A stretch of DNA of 64,000 nt from Erythroxylum novogranatense (lineage: Eukaryota > Streptophyta > Magnoliopsida > Malpighiales > Erythroxylaceae). The first letter of the stretch is position 1. Each line of letters starts with the position of its first letter. Where the stretch lies: assembly GCA_029891385.1 (NCBI GenBank), contig CM057233.1, positions 55,940,063-56,004,062 on the forward strand, given 5' to 3'. Below the pieces are notes generated by a model, which was not told the origin of the DNA, searched no databases, and saw only the letters and a list, made by a program, of their open reading frames with translations. The position numbers and the translations under genes are program-made. This document shows, piece by piece, positions 10,165 through 20,280 of this stretch.

Positions 10165-12026
10165 TGTTAGAGTAGTGCCCTAAAGGCAATCGCCTTTAGC
10201 GCATTTTGTACAAATTTGTGTACAGTGTTTATAAATAAATAAAGAAAGTCATATTTCATTAATTTGTTGTTCATTATTCATGAACTGATATAGATCTGTA
10301 ATCAAATTAATGAAGTCCATGATATATGACATAGCATGAAGGAAATTATGATGTGATCATACTACTGAGATTCCTATCATGTGCAATTATGTCAGTATCT
10401 AAATCATCCCTAGTCATAGGATTACTGAGACTGGACATCGGTAATCCGGAAAGACTAGCACATCTCATGCTCCTTGATTTGATCAAGCAGTGGATCTCAG
10501 AAACTGTAAATATGAGATATTTAGGGTTGAGATGTGGATGCTTACTAGAGGTAGTAAGTATATTGGATGACCTGCCATGAGATCATCACATGGATGTCCT
10601 ATTCTAATGTCAGTGATAATCTCATCATAGCAATGGTGTAAGTATCCTTAGACTTGAGGTGCTCAAGGATATCTTGGATACTGATTCTGTGCTTTGACTC
10701 CATTCCTTGTTGCCTTATAGAGGTCGCTCATAGGGTGGTGCTTGGGTACAGTTTGAGGTATTCGAAGGTAATTGAGTAGCCAATAGAGGATTCACCACTA
10801 CGTGATAATGAAGATGATACCCATAGCCTCTTGTCGGTCATTACTTAGAAATCTCTGGCGGAGTATGTATGTCGTGAAGAGTGTCTTGGTGACATATAAA
10901 GTAATGAGTCCCAGGACAAGAACTGAAATCACTGGACTAGATTTGGCGTAGTCGATCTAGTAAGAGTTGACACATTGCCCATACTCATAACCAAGTGGGG
11001 TATAGCATGGTGAAAGGACGAATTGCACGGTAATTGTCTATGGAAGGGTTCGTGATATGGTCCATGATGAATATAGCTTCATTCGTCAAACCAATTACTT
11101 TCCAGTCAATTGGGGGTCATGATGTGTTGCTAGATACCGCTCATGACTTGCTTAGATTAAGTGTTAATCTAAGTGGCCAACATAACCGGGAACCTAATGG
11201 GTCACACGCATAAGAGTGTCTCGGAGAACTCGTAAAATAGTTTTGAACAGAGTTCCAATATATGGAGAGCAAAAGGATTAAATGGATCCCGATGAGATCG
11301 AGATATGTCCCGATGAGATCGCGACATCGATATTGCTGAAAAAGGTTTCCGGGGGTTTTTCCCATACCGGGACCCGGTAGGACCGTCCCCAGTGTGACTG
11401 GACCTCTTCAGTAATATATATGCATATATATATATATATGATTAATTAATTAAATAATTAATTAATATATATATATATATATGTTGAAAACGTGGATGAA
11501 GGAGGAAGATGGAAGAACCTTCCATCATTTTGCTTAGTCATTAAGTCATTAATGACTAAAAGACAAAATACAAGTTGATGGAGAAAAGATGATGATCGTG
11601 GGATATAAAAGAAGAAATAGAAAGAGTTTCTCAAGGTCTTTTTGCTGATGATCATTGTGACTTTGGATAAAAGGTAGGAGAGAAAAGAGTTTCATTCTCC
11701 CATTCCAACGATCATCTTCATCATCTCTTCATCTTTCAAGCTTCTTTATCCCTTCTCTTCATCGTGATTCCAAGCTCTCCATAGAACAAAGGTAAGATCT
11801 AGCAGTCTTTAATTTGTTGTAGCTATTCCCGGGTCAAAGGGTTTGTCCCGGTTAGGTTCTCCGATCTCTGCGTGGATACCGTTAGAGACGGTCTCCTTTG
11901 GTCGTTCGGTTTGAGTTTGTTATATATATATACACATGGATCCTGGCTTTCGGGAAGGTCCCGGAACAAAAAATTTTTGTTTTCCGCACCGTGGGCATGT
12001 GATGCTCACACCGGGATTTTCCTACA
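10165..12026 (+). repeat. Copia-1 3' LTR
   Basis: It runs from TGTTAGAGTAGTGCCC to CCTACA and is a near-identical partner of 2283-4151. It lacks the AAGTCGACTT cluster found at the start of Copia-2 LTRs, although the following CCCTAAAGG...TTTAGCGC segment is shared. Confidence 0.94.
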
Positions 12027-12642
12027 ACTACAAGTTGAAACTATGTCTTCACTAACAGCAGCTGTGGTGCTTCAAATACATGACTATCAAAGCTGAAAGC
12101 AAAGTACCAAAAATAGTGACCCCTTCAATCCATTCACGCAGCTGTAGAGCTTCAAGTACATGACTAACCACAGCTTTACTTGGCAACTACAATCATAAGG
12201 CACCATATAAAATAAATCGTAAATTGTTGTGTTTAAATTTGTTCAACAACAAAAAGAAGTGAAAAGAACAACAAAAGTCTTAATGGAAGAACAAAAAGAA
12301 AAGGAAAAAATTTGCATAAGAGAGGGAGAGAGACTCTCCTTATGGAAAGTTCTTAATTCTAACGCAAATGATATGCAAGTTGAAGATTGGAATATTCACC
12401 CCAACAAAACTAGCACATGTTAAGACAATCTAGATATTTGAAAAGAAATCATAAAGCACCAAACAATAAGTTCAATTCATCATAAGTTGGTGTTATAATT
12501 CAAACATATCCAAAGATGTAGTCTCAAGTGAAAAGTAAATTAGAGGAAGTGTCCGTCAAGGACTACATGCGCATTTGCTAGCTTGTTTGATACTTTAAGA
12601 AGTGGGGAAAAAAGTCACAAAACAAAAATGTGAAGGAAAAAA

Positions 12643-12817
12643 AGGTTAAATTTTCAAAAGTAACCGTGTTCTTACATATATGATTAACTTAATTAAATTT
12701 CCAAAAGTAACCGTGTTCTTACATATATGATTAACTTAAACCCTTCATCAGTAATTACAAAGAAATGAACGTTAAATTTCCAAAAGTAACCATGTTCTTA
12801 CATATATGCTTAACCCC
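12643..12817 (+). repeat. Three imperfect ~45-bp repeats
   Basis: Units containing CCAAAAGTAACCGTGTTCTT followed by ACATATATGATTAACTTA occur at about 12645-12690, 12696-12740 and 12772-12817. The third has small changes (CCATG for CCGTG, GCTTAACCCC at the end). The spacing differs between pairs. No coding role is visible. Confidence 0.85.
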
Positions 12818-13777
12818 ATAACATTAATTACATAACTTGGAATAAAAAAAGAGAAAACTTCAATTATCATATATGATGTGAAAGCAATGATAGTGTCATC
12901 GTGTGTGGATAGAACAATCATCTTAGAAAGAATCACCTATATGTGTCTTGGTGCTTGACTGATAGTATGCCTAGCATGTGTTAATCAAACCATGGACTAA
13001 TGTCAACCCCATAGTGCTGGAGATACCACTGCTTAAAAGGTACTACATCAACTGTAAGAAGTAAACTTCCCACTTTCAAGTATTAACCTGGAAAAAGAAA
13101 AAGCAATACTTCTATTCAAGGCACAAATATATCATGAAAGATAAAAATTGAGTGAATTACTTGAGCATGTACCTAGATCACATATAACTAGAATAGTTAC
13201 ACCAAGCGGCAAGCCAGAGGTTTTTTGTAGGAAACATAATAGATAGATAATCACATCAAAAGAAAGTAAAGAAAACAATGTAGGGCCTCTATGAAACCTC
13301 ATAACATGCCAGTGAGGCAGCGGGAAGAAAGCATCATTCAAAAGTAATTTCACAAGATTAAATTATGTGGCAATAAAAACAAGAACCTTGAAGTATATTT
13401 AAGAGAAAGCATAGGTGTTGATCACCATATATAGCACTTGGCAGAAGATTGAAGAGAAATATGATAGAATAACTGAAAATAAGTACTAGATTGCACACAC
13501 CACCTAGTAAAATGTAAACTTGCTAAACTTTCATCATTTGAGATGAGCATACTCTTTGAATTCTCTTTTTGATAGAAACCAAAAAATCTAAAGCTAAATA
13601 GAGTTCTTAAAAGGAGCTACTATCTCTAAGCAATTTATCCTATTGATCTGAAACTTGATAGCCAAGTTGTTCCGCTAAGTTCATCAATAAAAGATGTTTC
13701 TATCATCTTAGTATACTAATAGTAGAAGCCTCTTGTGCATAATTTATCTAATAGTTCACAATGATAAATACTAGCAA

Positions 13778-13942
13778 ATGACAATTAGAGGTTCTACTGA
13801 TTCAAGAAATGTGTTTCCTAAGAAAAGGAAGATTGTCTTTACTGATGAGGCTGGCGGAAAGCTTTGTGATGTCAGAACTTTTGAGAATGAGCAAACTGCT
13901 TTCTTGGAAAATAATATTGACAAAATAGTTATGGTTTGATTA
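13778..13942 (+). CDS. Short unassigned ORF (54 aa), possible gene fragment
   Basis: ATG at 13778 opens a 54-codon frame containing PKKRKIVFTDEAGGKLCDVR and FENEQTAFLENN. The basic patch followed by an acidic segment looks more protein-like than the AT-rich surroundings, but I do not recognise the family. It lies on the strand opposite the other gene fragments in this interval. It could be a captured exon or chance. Confidence 0.25.
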
Positions 13943-14473
13943 AAAAAATTCAATAGACATAGCAAAACAAAGATGCTAATCACAAAGATTTTACTCCTTT
14001 CAACACCCCCAATGTGCCAATGCTGAGTAATGAGATACAATTTTTGCAAGCAGATTCAGTAATCATATATTCTCTACCCAATTTAAACATGAAACATCTT
14101 CCTTCTTTTTTTCTCCACTCCAAAATTTAAACACAATATAGAACAAACTATTCATCATGAAAAAATACCTAGTCACAAGCCCCTCAAAAACAAGAAGAAG
14201 ACATTGAAACAAAAAGCCAACGGAGATGAACCAATCATAGTATATGTTCAAAAGAATGATTAAATGAGCATCCAGGAGGTTCAACTTCTACTACTGGAAT
14301 AATTGAAGGTTTCAATATCTCTCAATAGTAATATATAATTAAGACATAAAAAGGAAAAACCTTAGTTGGTAACAGAACTATTGAAACTGGTAGGAACAAC
14401 AACCAATGTTAATTTTCATGTTGCGTGCAACTCCTAAGCAATGATCTAATGAGCTATTCAAATGCTAGAAACT

Positions 14474-14812
14474 CTATTCTTTACGTTGTTTCTTCTTGCG
14501 ATCTGGTGGATTGCTATATCTATGAGGTAAAAACACCCCAGTATTGGTGCTCTTTTTGTTTTTAACACCACCACTAGGACCATTGATAATGACTTGCCTC
14601 GTACCATAATTAGTGTGATTGAACTGAACTTGAGGTGGAGGCCAAACTGATTGGGGAAGAAGAAACGATCTCACACCTTTTCCATTTTCATAACCCACAA
14701 GTCTTGCTCTAGTCTGGATCCGCTCTTGTAAATGGACCTGCTGATCTTGGAAACCTCCTTTGACCTGCTCTTGTACCCAGAACTGTGGTCTTGGTACTTG
14801 ATCTTCGTTGCG
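14474..14812 (-). pseudogene. Captured host gene fragment, exon-like, basic C-terminus
   Basis: On the minus strand an open frame runs from about 14812 to a stop at 14474 (Met at 14698, with in-frame codons upstream). Upstream of it TTTCATAG resembles a splice acceptor. The frame has a Gln-rich part (FWVQEQVKGGFQDQQVHLQE), then SFLLPQSVWPPPQVQ, then GTRQVIINGPSGG and NTGVFLPHRYSNPPDRKKK. The GTR...ING...TGVFLP.RY.NPP arrangement resembles, from memory, the C-terminal part of a plant-specific family of unknown function. That match is not verified. The fragment lacks a normal start and lies in a probable transposon. Confidence 0.45.
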
Positions 14813-15029
14813 ATACTATGAAATAGAGGACTCAATAAAGCTTATAATGAACAGAGCACGCATGAAATAAGCAAGTTTCATCTTGTATAAGTGATCTTTT
14901 ACCTGATTAAAGCGCGAAAGAACATGTCATTCTTGACAAATGTTATACATCTGACCTTCACTGCTTATCTTCAGCCAAGCTACTTGACTACCAACTTTGT
15001 AGATAAGATCACACGGGTTGGTGTTCAAC

Positions 15030-15133
15030 TAAAACTATGTAGTAGGTGGCGAGATCTCAGCCTTTGGACTGCCATTATTAGAAATCGACTAACTCTCAAT
15101 TCCACTAAACATCGACTTAGGTGAACCAGCCAT
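15030..15133 (-). pseudogene. Possible first exon of the captured gene, with premature stop
   Basis: Minus-strand ATG at 15131-15133 begins MAGSPKSMFSGIES, then a TAG stop, then SISNNGSPKAEISPPTT in the same frame. Upstream (about 15200-15480) is a pyrimidine-rich stretch like a plant 5' UTR. Position and strand fit a first exon for the fragment at 14474-14812, with an intron between, but no intron boundary is proved. Confidence 0.35.
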
Positions 15134-15499
15134 GACCCACTTAAACTTCTAATATAAAAAATTCACTCAACAAAGGCTCAATAGCAAAAAGGTAGAGAGA
15201 AAAAAGTGATACCTTAGGTTTGACAGCGAGTTACTGACAGAGGAGGTGAGTTAGCCCAGAGAGGAAGTCACCATCACCATTATCGTCATCGCCGCTCTCT
15301 ACTAACCCCACAAATGACTCAACTGGAGAGTTGAGAGCTGAGAGAAAAAGAAGAGTGTAAACCTTACGTTGCTTTTCGCTTGCTACAGAGAGAAGAAGGT
15401 AGAAAGAAGAAACCAGAGAAGAAAGTAGAGAAGAAGAAACGTTAGAGTATAAACTAGCTGGTAGGAAATGAAGGCGCGAGAAGAAAATGTTAATTTTGA

Positions 15500-15717
15500 A
15501 TAGCCTTCCACAACATTTTGTTCAACAAAATTTCATGGTTTCTATTTCATGATGTTTTATTGATAAAATGTTTTCTTTAACAAAATGTTGAGATTTCAAT
15601 TTTGTAGTGTTTTATTGATAAAACGTCATAAAAAGTGACGTCATGAAAAATTTAAAATCTGAACATTTCATGATGTTTTATCAAAAACGTCGTGAATAAT
15701 ATGTTATTCTTATAGTG
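15500..15717. repeat. CACTA-like subterminal repeat region
   Basis: Inverted and direct copies of ATGATGTTTTATTGATAAAA, AAAACGTCATAAAAAGTGAC and GTTTTATCAAAAACGTCGTG lead to the edge TTCTTATAGTG at 15707-15717. On the minus strand this is CACTATAAGAA, the expected kind of terminus. A matching 3-bp TSD could not be confirmed because the left end is uncertain. Confidence 0.55.
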
Positions 15718-16863
15718 GTTCCTTAACAAGGCTTAATGTATCCAAATAAACACAAAAACATTGTCCTTTTACCAAAATGAACTAAAAAAATTCACAATAG
15801 TCTCAAGTTTTCCTATTTGGCTAACATCACACATAATTGAAAACCTACAAGTTGCCCAAGTGTTTTTATTACACATAACTAAAAAATTTTAATAACTTTT
15901 GATTTCACTAAGAAAATGGCTCAAAAGAAACCTTCATAGTTATCAGTTGAAGAATCTTAATCCTAGACCAAAAGATGCAATAACATCCATTTTTTATGAT
16001 AAGAGTAAGATTAGGTGGCATTAAATGTCATACATACATCATCCCATCATCCATCTATTGCCAATATCATCTTTGTAAGCTGATTTTTTATATAGTAATT
16101 CATTACTAATAGAAGGTTGAGCTTTGTAAAACAAAAACTTAGAAAAGTGCCTTTTTCTCCTCCTCATGTTAGTTGGGATTGCATCAATGCCTTATTTATG
16201 GATAGATATACTAAATTTAGTATTATAATTAGCATCCTTATAATATAAAATGGATAACCACTACCAATTTCAAAGTTAAATCTTTACCCTCTTTATTTTT
16301 TCATTCTTATACCTTTTAAGTAAAGTTTTCATCTTCCGTTTAACATGATGACTAACATTTTTGCAAAGTTCCATGTTATCCTTAATCTAAACTAGATATT
16401 TTTTTAACTTAGCAATCTCCCTTCGTTAAAATGTTTACCAGATTATAAACATGTAGAATAGTTTTTCATACCAAAAACCAATTTCATATGAATCTAAGCT
16501 GGATCATCAATATTTATGAAGATATTAAATTTTAATGAATACTTAAACTTTCCGTTATTTGTTTGTAAGAATGTAGACTTATGAAAAAATAAAATAATAA
16601 CTTTTCATTCTATCTCCCTCTTCTTACCCCTTTTAAATTTGTTTCTAATGATGGTTCTTAGGGAAACAATTTGAAGTTTAAATGCCTAGTTCATTACAAC
16701 TCTATATGCTAACCAAAAATTCAACTATTTCACAAAACATACATACATAAAACCATATAAAATGCTACATATACAATCTCCCTCTATCTATTTCTCCTTT
16801 GTATTTGCAACTTTTTAGTTCACTTAGACCTTTTACAGTTTACCCTTTTAATTAATAAGAGTT
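15718..16863. other. AT-rich spacer without recognisable features
   Basis: About 1.1 kb of AT-rich sequence contains no ORF of note, no repeat shared with the rest of the window and no RNA gene. It is the only stretch that may be unmodified local sequence. It ends with GAGTT (16859-16863), the presumed target site of Gypsy-1. Confidence 0.6.
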
Positions 16864-17486
16864 TGTTAGACCCCAAATTTTCTTTTATGATGATATTAAG
16901 CATGAATTGTGATAATTGTGGTTTTATGCCTTGATTTGATTAATTTGAAAACATTAGTGGGTTTACTTGAGTTTAGTATGGTTGAATGAGAATTATTTAT
17001 GAGGGCATTTTGGGAAGTTTATTTAAGTTGGAATGGATTTAGGCTTATTAGGAGGGGTATTTTGGTCTTTAACCACCCTAGGTAGGTTTTAAAGAAAGAC
17101 TTAGAAGAAATAGAAAAGGAAGGAAAGAAGAGGAAAAAGAAAAGAAGAACAAAAGAAGAGAGGAGTGCGCCGTCGGTGGTGAAGGAAGGAGAAGAGAAGA
17201 GAGATTTCGATTGTTGCAGTTTTCTGACAGTTTGAAGCTATTTCCGGGTAAGTTTGTCTTCATCCCGTTATATTGTGGCTAGATTGAAACCTAAGATGGC
17301 TTGAATGTGTTAGAATCAACGGTTTTAGGGTTTTAAGGAAAAAATGGTGAGATTGCTTGGGTTGATGCATTTGTGTTTGATTTTGAGTTGTTAATGCGTT
17401 AGAAATGTAGCATAAGTCTTCATCTACAGTTTAGATGTTGTGCATTTGAGTTTGGGAACGAAATGAAATCGAAAAATGCAGAAAAC

Positions 17487-17730
17487 GGGGTTGAGTCGCG
17501 ACTCAGACCCGCTGTCATGACGTCTTGAAAGCGAATCGTGGCGTCTGGAGAGAATTAGTGACACGCCGCGTGCACCATGTGCACGTCGCGGCGTCTGCAA
17601 AGAGACGCCGCCGCCGCAAGCGCGAGTGTGCACGTCGCGGCGTCTGATGATGATGAGCACGCCATGACGAGCCTTCGCCATGGCGGTAGTAGGGTCGTTA
17701 ATTACGGCGAAGTCCCCCCGCCATGCGAGC
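17487..17730. repeat. GC-rich self-complementary block in Gypsy-1 LTR
   Basis: In an AT-rich LTR this 240-bp island is dense in CpG. It repeats GTGCACGTCGCGGCGTCT at 17579-17596 and GTGTGCACGTCGCGGCGTCT at 17626-17645, with AGACGCCGCCGCCGC between them as the inverted partner. GAGTCGCGACTC (17492-17503) is a perfect 12-bp palindrome, and CATGGCGG/CCGCCATG form a further inverted pair near 17680-17725. Confidence 0.8.
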
Positions 17731-18332
17731 CCCCATTTTCTGAAAGTGAAATTTTTAGTATTTTGGGCATATCTTTTGGTGTAGATGTCCAATTGAGGTG
17801 ATTTTGGATTCATTGTGAACTAGAGATCAAAGACTACAAGTTGTATGACGAAGGGAAGTTCAGAATTAGTCTGTAAGGGTTCGGAATTTTATGAGGAAGT
17901 CGAATGTAGACTTTTAATGCTTTATTTTGATTGTCAAGCTTTATGGAATGTTTACTACGGATATTGATTAAATGAAAACTTGGTTTATTATTGGGAACTA
18001 AGCTGATTTGACCCAATCGCAAGAGGAAGGACAACAGTGAGTCTGATACTCAAGCGATACTAGGTGGGTAATATGTTTATGGTTATTGTGTGTATGGGCA
18101 AATTGCCATATGTATGCTTGCTTGCATTTTGTGACATTACTTGTGTTGAATTCTATGAGAATATTGAACTTGCATTATGATTAAAATTATGCATGGCTTG
18201 ATAGGCCTTATGGCAATGGACAAGAATGAGAATTTAGAACAATGTGAAAAATGCCTTGCACATGAATCGAATGGATTATGTGATTTGTTTGGGTAAGAGA
18301 GTTACGGATGGAGTCACGTGCACGTTGACATA

Positions 18333-18355
18333 AAGCCTTCTCCCGGCTGCCCGCT
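18333..18355 (+). repeat. Conserved LTR word shared with Gypsy-5
   Basis: AAGCC followed by TTCTCCCGGCTGCCCGCT occurs here. With one C less it occurs at 53334-53355 and 58380-58401 in Gypsy-5 LTRs. The surrounding sequence is otherwise clearly different. Confidence 0.85.
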
Positions 18356-19075
18356 TAAGGCCACGAGATCCTTGAGAAATCGGACTCGGATAGTTTATGG
18401 ATTTACCTTTGGTTTATCTGGATCGTTTACGGAACTCTTGAGCCAATTGTTTGTGCATACATAATTGATTTGTTGAGCATGACACATGTTAATTGTTATA
18501 TTGTGAAATCATATGACATGAATTACGATGCGAGGATTGTATAGTGATGGATTAATGATTTGATATATGCTTGCTATATGAATATACATATATGTTTGAT
18601 TGTGTGGCTCGTTGCCAATGGCTATAAACGTATATGTCACTGAGCTTCGTAACTCACCCCATTACTCTCCCCTCCTCAGGTGCAGATCGAGACGGTTGTC
18701 GACCTTGCAAGGCATCGAAAACTTTGAGCTAGTTAGGAGCCTTGTATTAAGTTAGTACTTTAGATAGCCCGCCAGCATTTCATCATGAAGCATACTTTTG
18801 TATTTTGGGATTTAATTTCATTTTGTATTATGTTATGTTTCGAGAATACTTGTTGAATTTCTTCGAATGACAATGACAGATGTTTTATGCATTTGAGATG
18901 ATTAATGCATGTTTAGAATGCAGGTGCAGAATATGTGTATGTATGTATTGGATGTGTTTGTATGAATCGAAATATGTAATTGTATGGATGTTGGGATCGG
19001 GTCCATGTTAGTTAGGCGCCCGTCGTGGCTGACCCCAGGGTCGCCGAATGGGAATCGGGACCAGCCTAACATGTT

Positions 19076-19090
19076 TGGTATCAGAGCGCC
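19076..19090 (+). other. Gypsy-1 primer binding site
   Basis: TGGTATCAGAGCGCC lies four bases after the LTR end CCTAACA. It is the initiator-tRNA-Met type. Confidence 0.9.
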
Positions 19091-19244
19091 TAGGTTTAGG
19101 TGTCCTCGACTTAGAATGCATATAGGATTGTGTGCTTTATGATTATTTGTTGCATTACTTGATTGTATTAAGTGACCTGCATATCGTGCATACACGTAGA
19201 TTGACCTATAGCTAATCCTTAGTGTTTACATTTGAAGGAGTACG

Positions 19245-20275
19245 ATGCCACCTGTTAGAAGGACACGAGGAGTTATGCAAGGATCTGCTGCACCTGACTC
19301 TCCGACTAGAGAGGAGAGGACTGATGAGTCAGTAGCCCCAGGGAATGCTGAGGCTTCTGTAGGGCTAGGTAGTGAGCTCGTTCTGTCGCCTACTCAGGAG
19401 TCGCTAGTTATGTAGGAGCAAGTGCCTCCTTTGGATCCGAGATTGTTCGTGCCTTTACTCGAGCATTAAATGCGAAGCTATGGGTCAGATGCCACAGCCT
19501 TCTGTTTCAGCCCCAGTTCAGAAGGGGAGACGGTTTGATCGGTTGAGGACGTATGGGGCAGTTGATTTCTTTGGGACATCCGATCCTGAAGAAGCCGAGA
19601 CTTGGCTGAGGAAGACTGAGAGAGTGCTGGATCAGATGGAGTGCGAGGATGACGAGAGAGTCATCTACGCTGCAAGTTTGCTTCAGGGAGATGCTCTGCA
19701 TTGGTGGGAGACCGTGCCAGGCAGTTAGATGAGGCCAGTAGGGTTGTCATGGCAGAATTTCTTGGCTGCTTTCAGGGAGAAGTACCTGTCTGAGGTGTAT
19801 GTTCAGCAGAAGCAGAGGGAGTTCCTTAGTCTCACTCAGAGGGAGATGTCAGTGAGTGAGTATGAGCGTCGGTTCACGTAATTGGCGAGATATGCTTCGG
19901 ATTTGATACTGAGCGAGGCTGCTAGATGTCGCCGGTTTGAGTCAGGTCTGCACTTGGCAATTAGAGAGAACGTGATTGTGCAGAATTTTTGTGAGTTTCA
20001 GTAGCTGGTTGAGGCAGCTTTGAGGGTGGAGAATATAGAGAACATTAAGAGCGCTGTGAACAAGAAGAGAAAGGGCAGAGAGCAGTCCAGGAGGGGAGGT
20101 AGCACTAGTACTCCTAAGCCGCATAGAGTGCTAGGAGCTTCCGATCCAATCGAGAGGAGGAGGCGATTAGTGCGAGCCGACCTAGGCGATGAGGACTTCT
20201 CTGCTTTCACCATGCCTCAGCGGTGGGTGGCGGTAGAAGGGAGATGGGGATAGATCTTCGTCCAGTGTGAGCAAC
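19245..20275 (+). pseudogene. Gypsy-1 gag, N-terminal and capsid part, with stops
   Basis: ATG at 19245 starts MPPVRRTRGVMQGSAAP. After stops and a frame change, ATG 19480 begins a frame with GAVDFFGTSDPEEAETWLRK and CEDDERVIYAASLLQGDALH, the classic Retrotrans_gag start, followed by WWETVPGS and a stop. The domain continues LSWQNFLAAFREKYLSEVYV, then FLSLTQREMSVSEYERRF, stop, LARYASDLI, and RRFESGL. Stops replace expected Gln codons at about 19414, 19726, 19879 and 20002. The frame ends at the Copia-2 insertion site. It resumes at 29932 with the zinc knuckle, which proves the two pieces were one gene. Confidence 0.88.
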
Positions 20276-20280
20276 TGCGG
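20276..20280 (+). repeat. Target-site duplication of Copia-2 (left copy)
   Basis: TGCGG directly precedes TGTAGG at 20281 and is repeated exactly at 29927-29931 after the other LTR. Confidence 0.95.

Larger units (their letters stand above)
2283..12026 (+). mobile_element. Copia-1: full-length but broken Ty1/copia LTR retrotransposon
   Basis: The element has two nearly identical LTRs of about 1.86 kb, a PBS directly after the left LTR and a purine-rich PPT directly before the right LTR. Between them lie a 2-kb non-coding leader, gag, and pol in the copia order protease, integrase, RT, RNase H. Coding frames carry many frameshifts and stops, so it is not autonomous. The 3' boundary is clean (CCTACA at 12021-12026). 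The 5' boundary is eroded: the right LTR begins TGTTAGAG at 10165, but the matching left position reads CTTTTGAG. No 5-bp TSD is visible (TGCTT before, ACTAC after). Copia-2 at 20281-29926 is a second member of the same family in reverse orientation. Confidence 0.93.
12027..15717. mobile_element. Possible CACTA-type DNA transposon remnant carrying host gene fragments
   Basis: The right edge reads, on the minus strand, CACTATAAGAATAACATATT, a CACTA-like terminus. Inside it, repeated GATGTTTTATTGATAAAA and ACGTCATAAAAAGTGACGT words resemble the subterminal repeats of such elements. The left edge begins ACTACAAGTTGAAAC directly after the Copia-1 LTR, which resembles CACTACAAG missing its first base but does not match the right end further in. 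No transposase is visible. The interior contains fragments of an apparent host gene on the minus strand. The right end is reasonably supported; treating the whole interval as one element is inference. Confidence 0.4.
16864..19071 (+). repeat. Gypsy-1 5' LTR
   Basis: It begins TGTTAGACCCCAAAT and ends CCTAACA four bases before the PBS. Landmarks are a purine-rich tract (17090-17165), a GC-rich self-complementary block (17487-17730), the conserved word at 18333-18355, and a CTCACCCC...CTCAGGTG module at 18654-18684. The partner LTR is not in the window, so the left end is inferred from the TG...CA structure and resemblance to other LTRs. Confidence 0.8.

Noticed and set aside
17424..17813. 129-codon minus-strand ORF and 74-codon plus-strand ORF in Gypsy-1 LTR
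   Set aside because: Both are produced by the stop-poor CpG-rich block; no domain or conserved start.
19076..19090. Possible tRNA gene fragments at TGGTATCAGAGC sites
   Set aside because: These are primer binding sites of LTR elements; no cloverleaf can be formed from the surrounding sequence.
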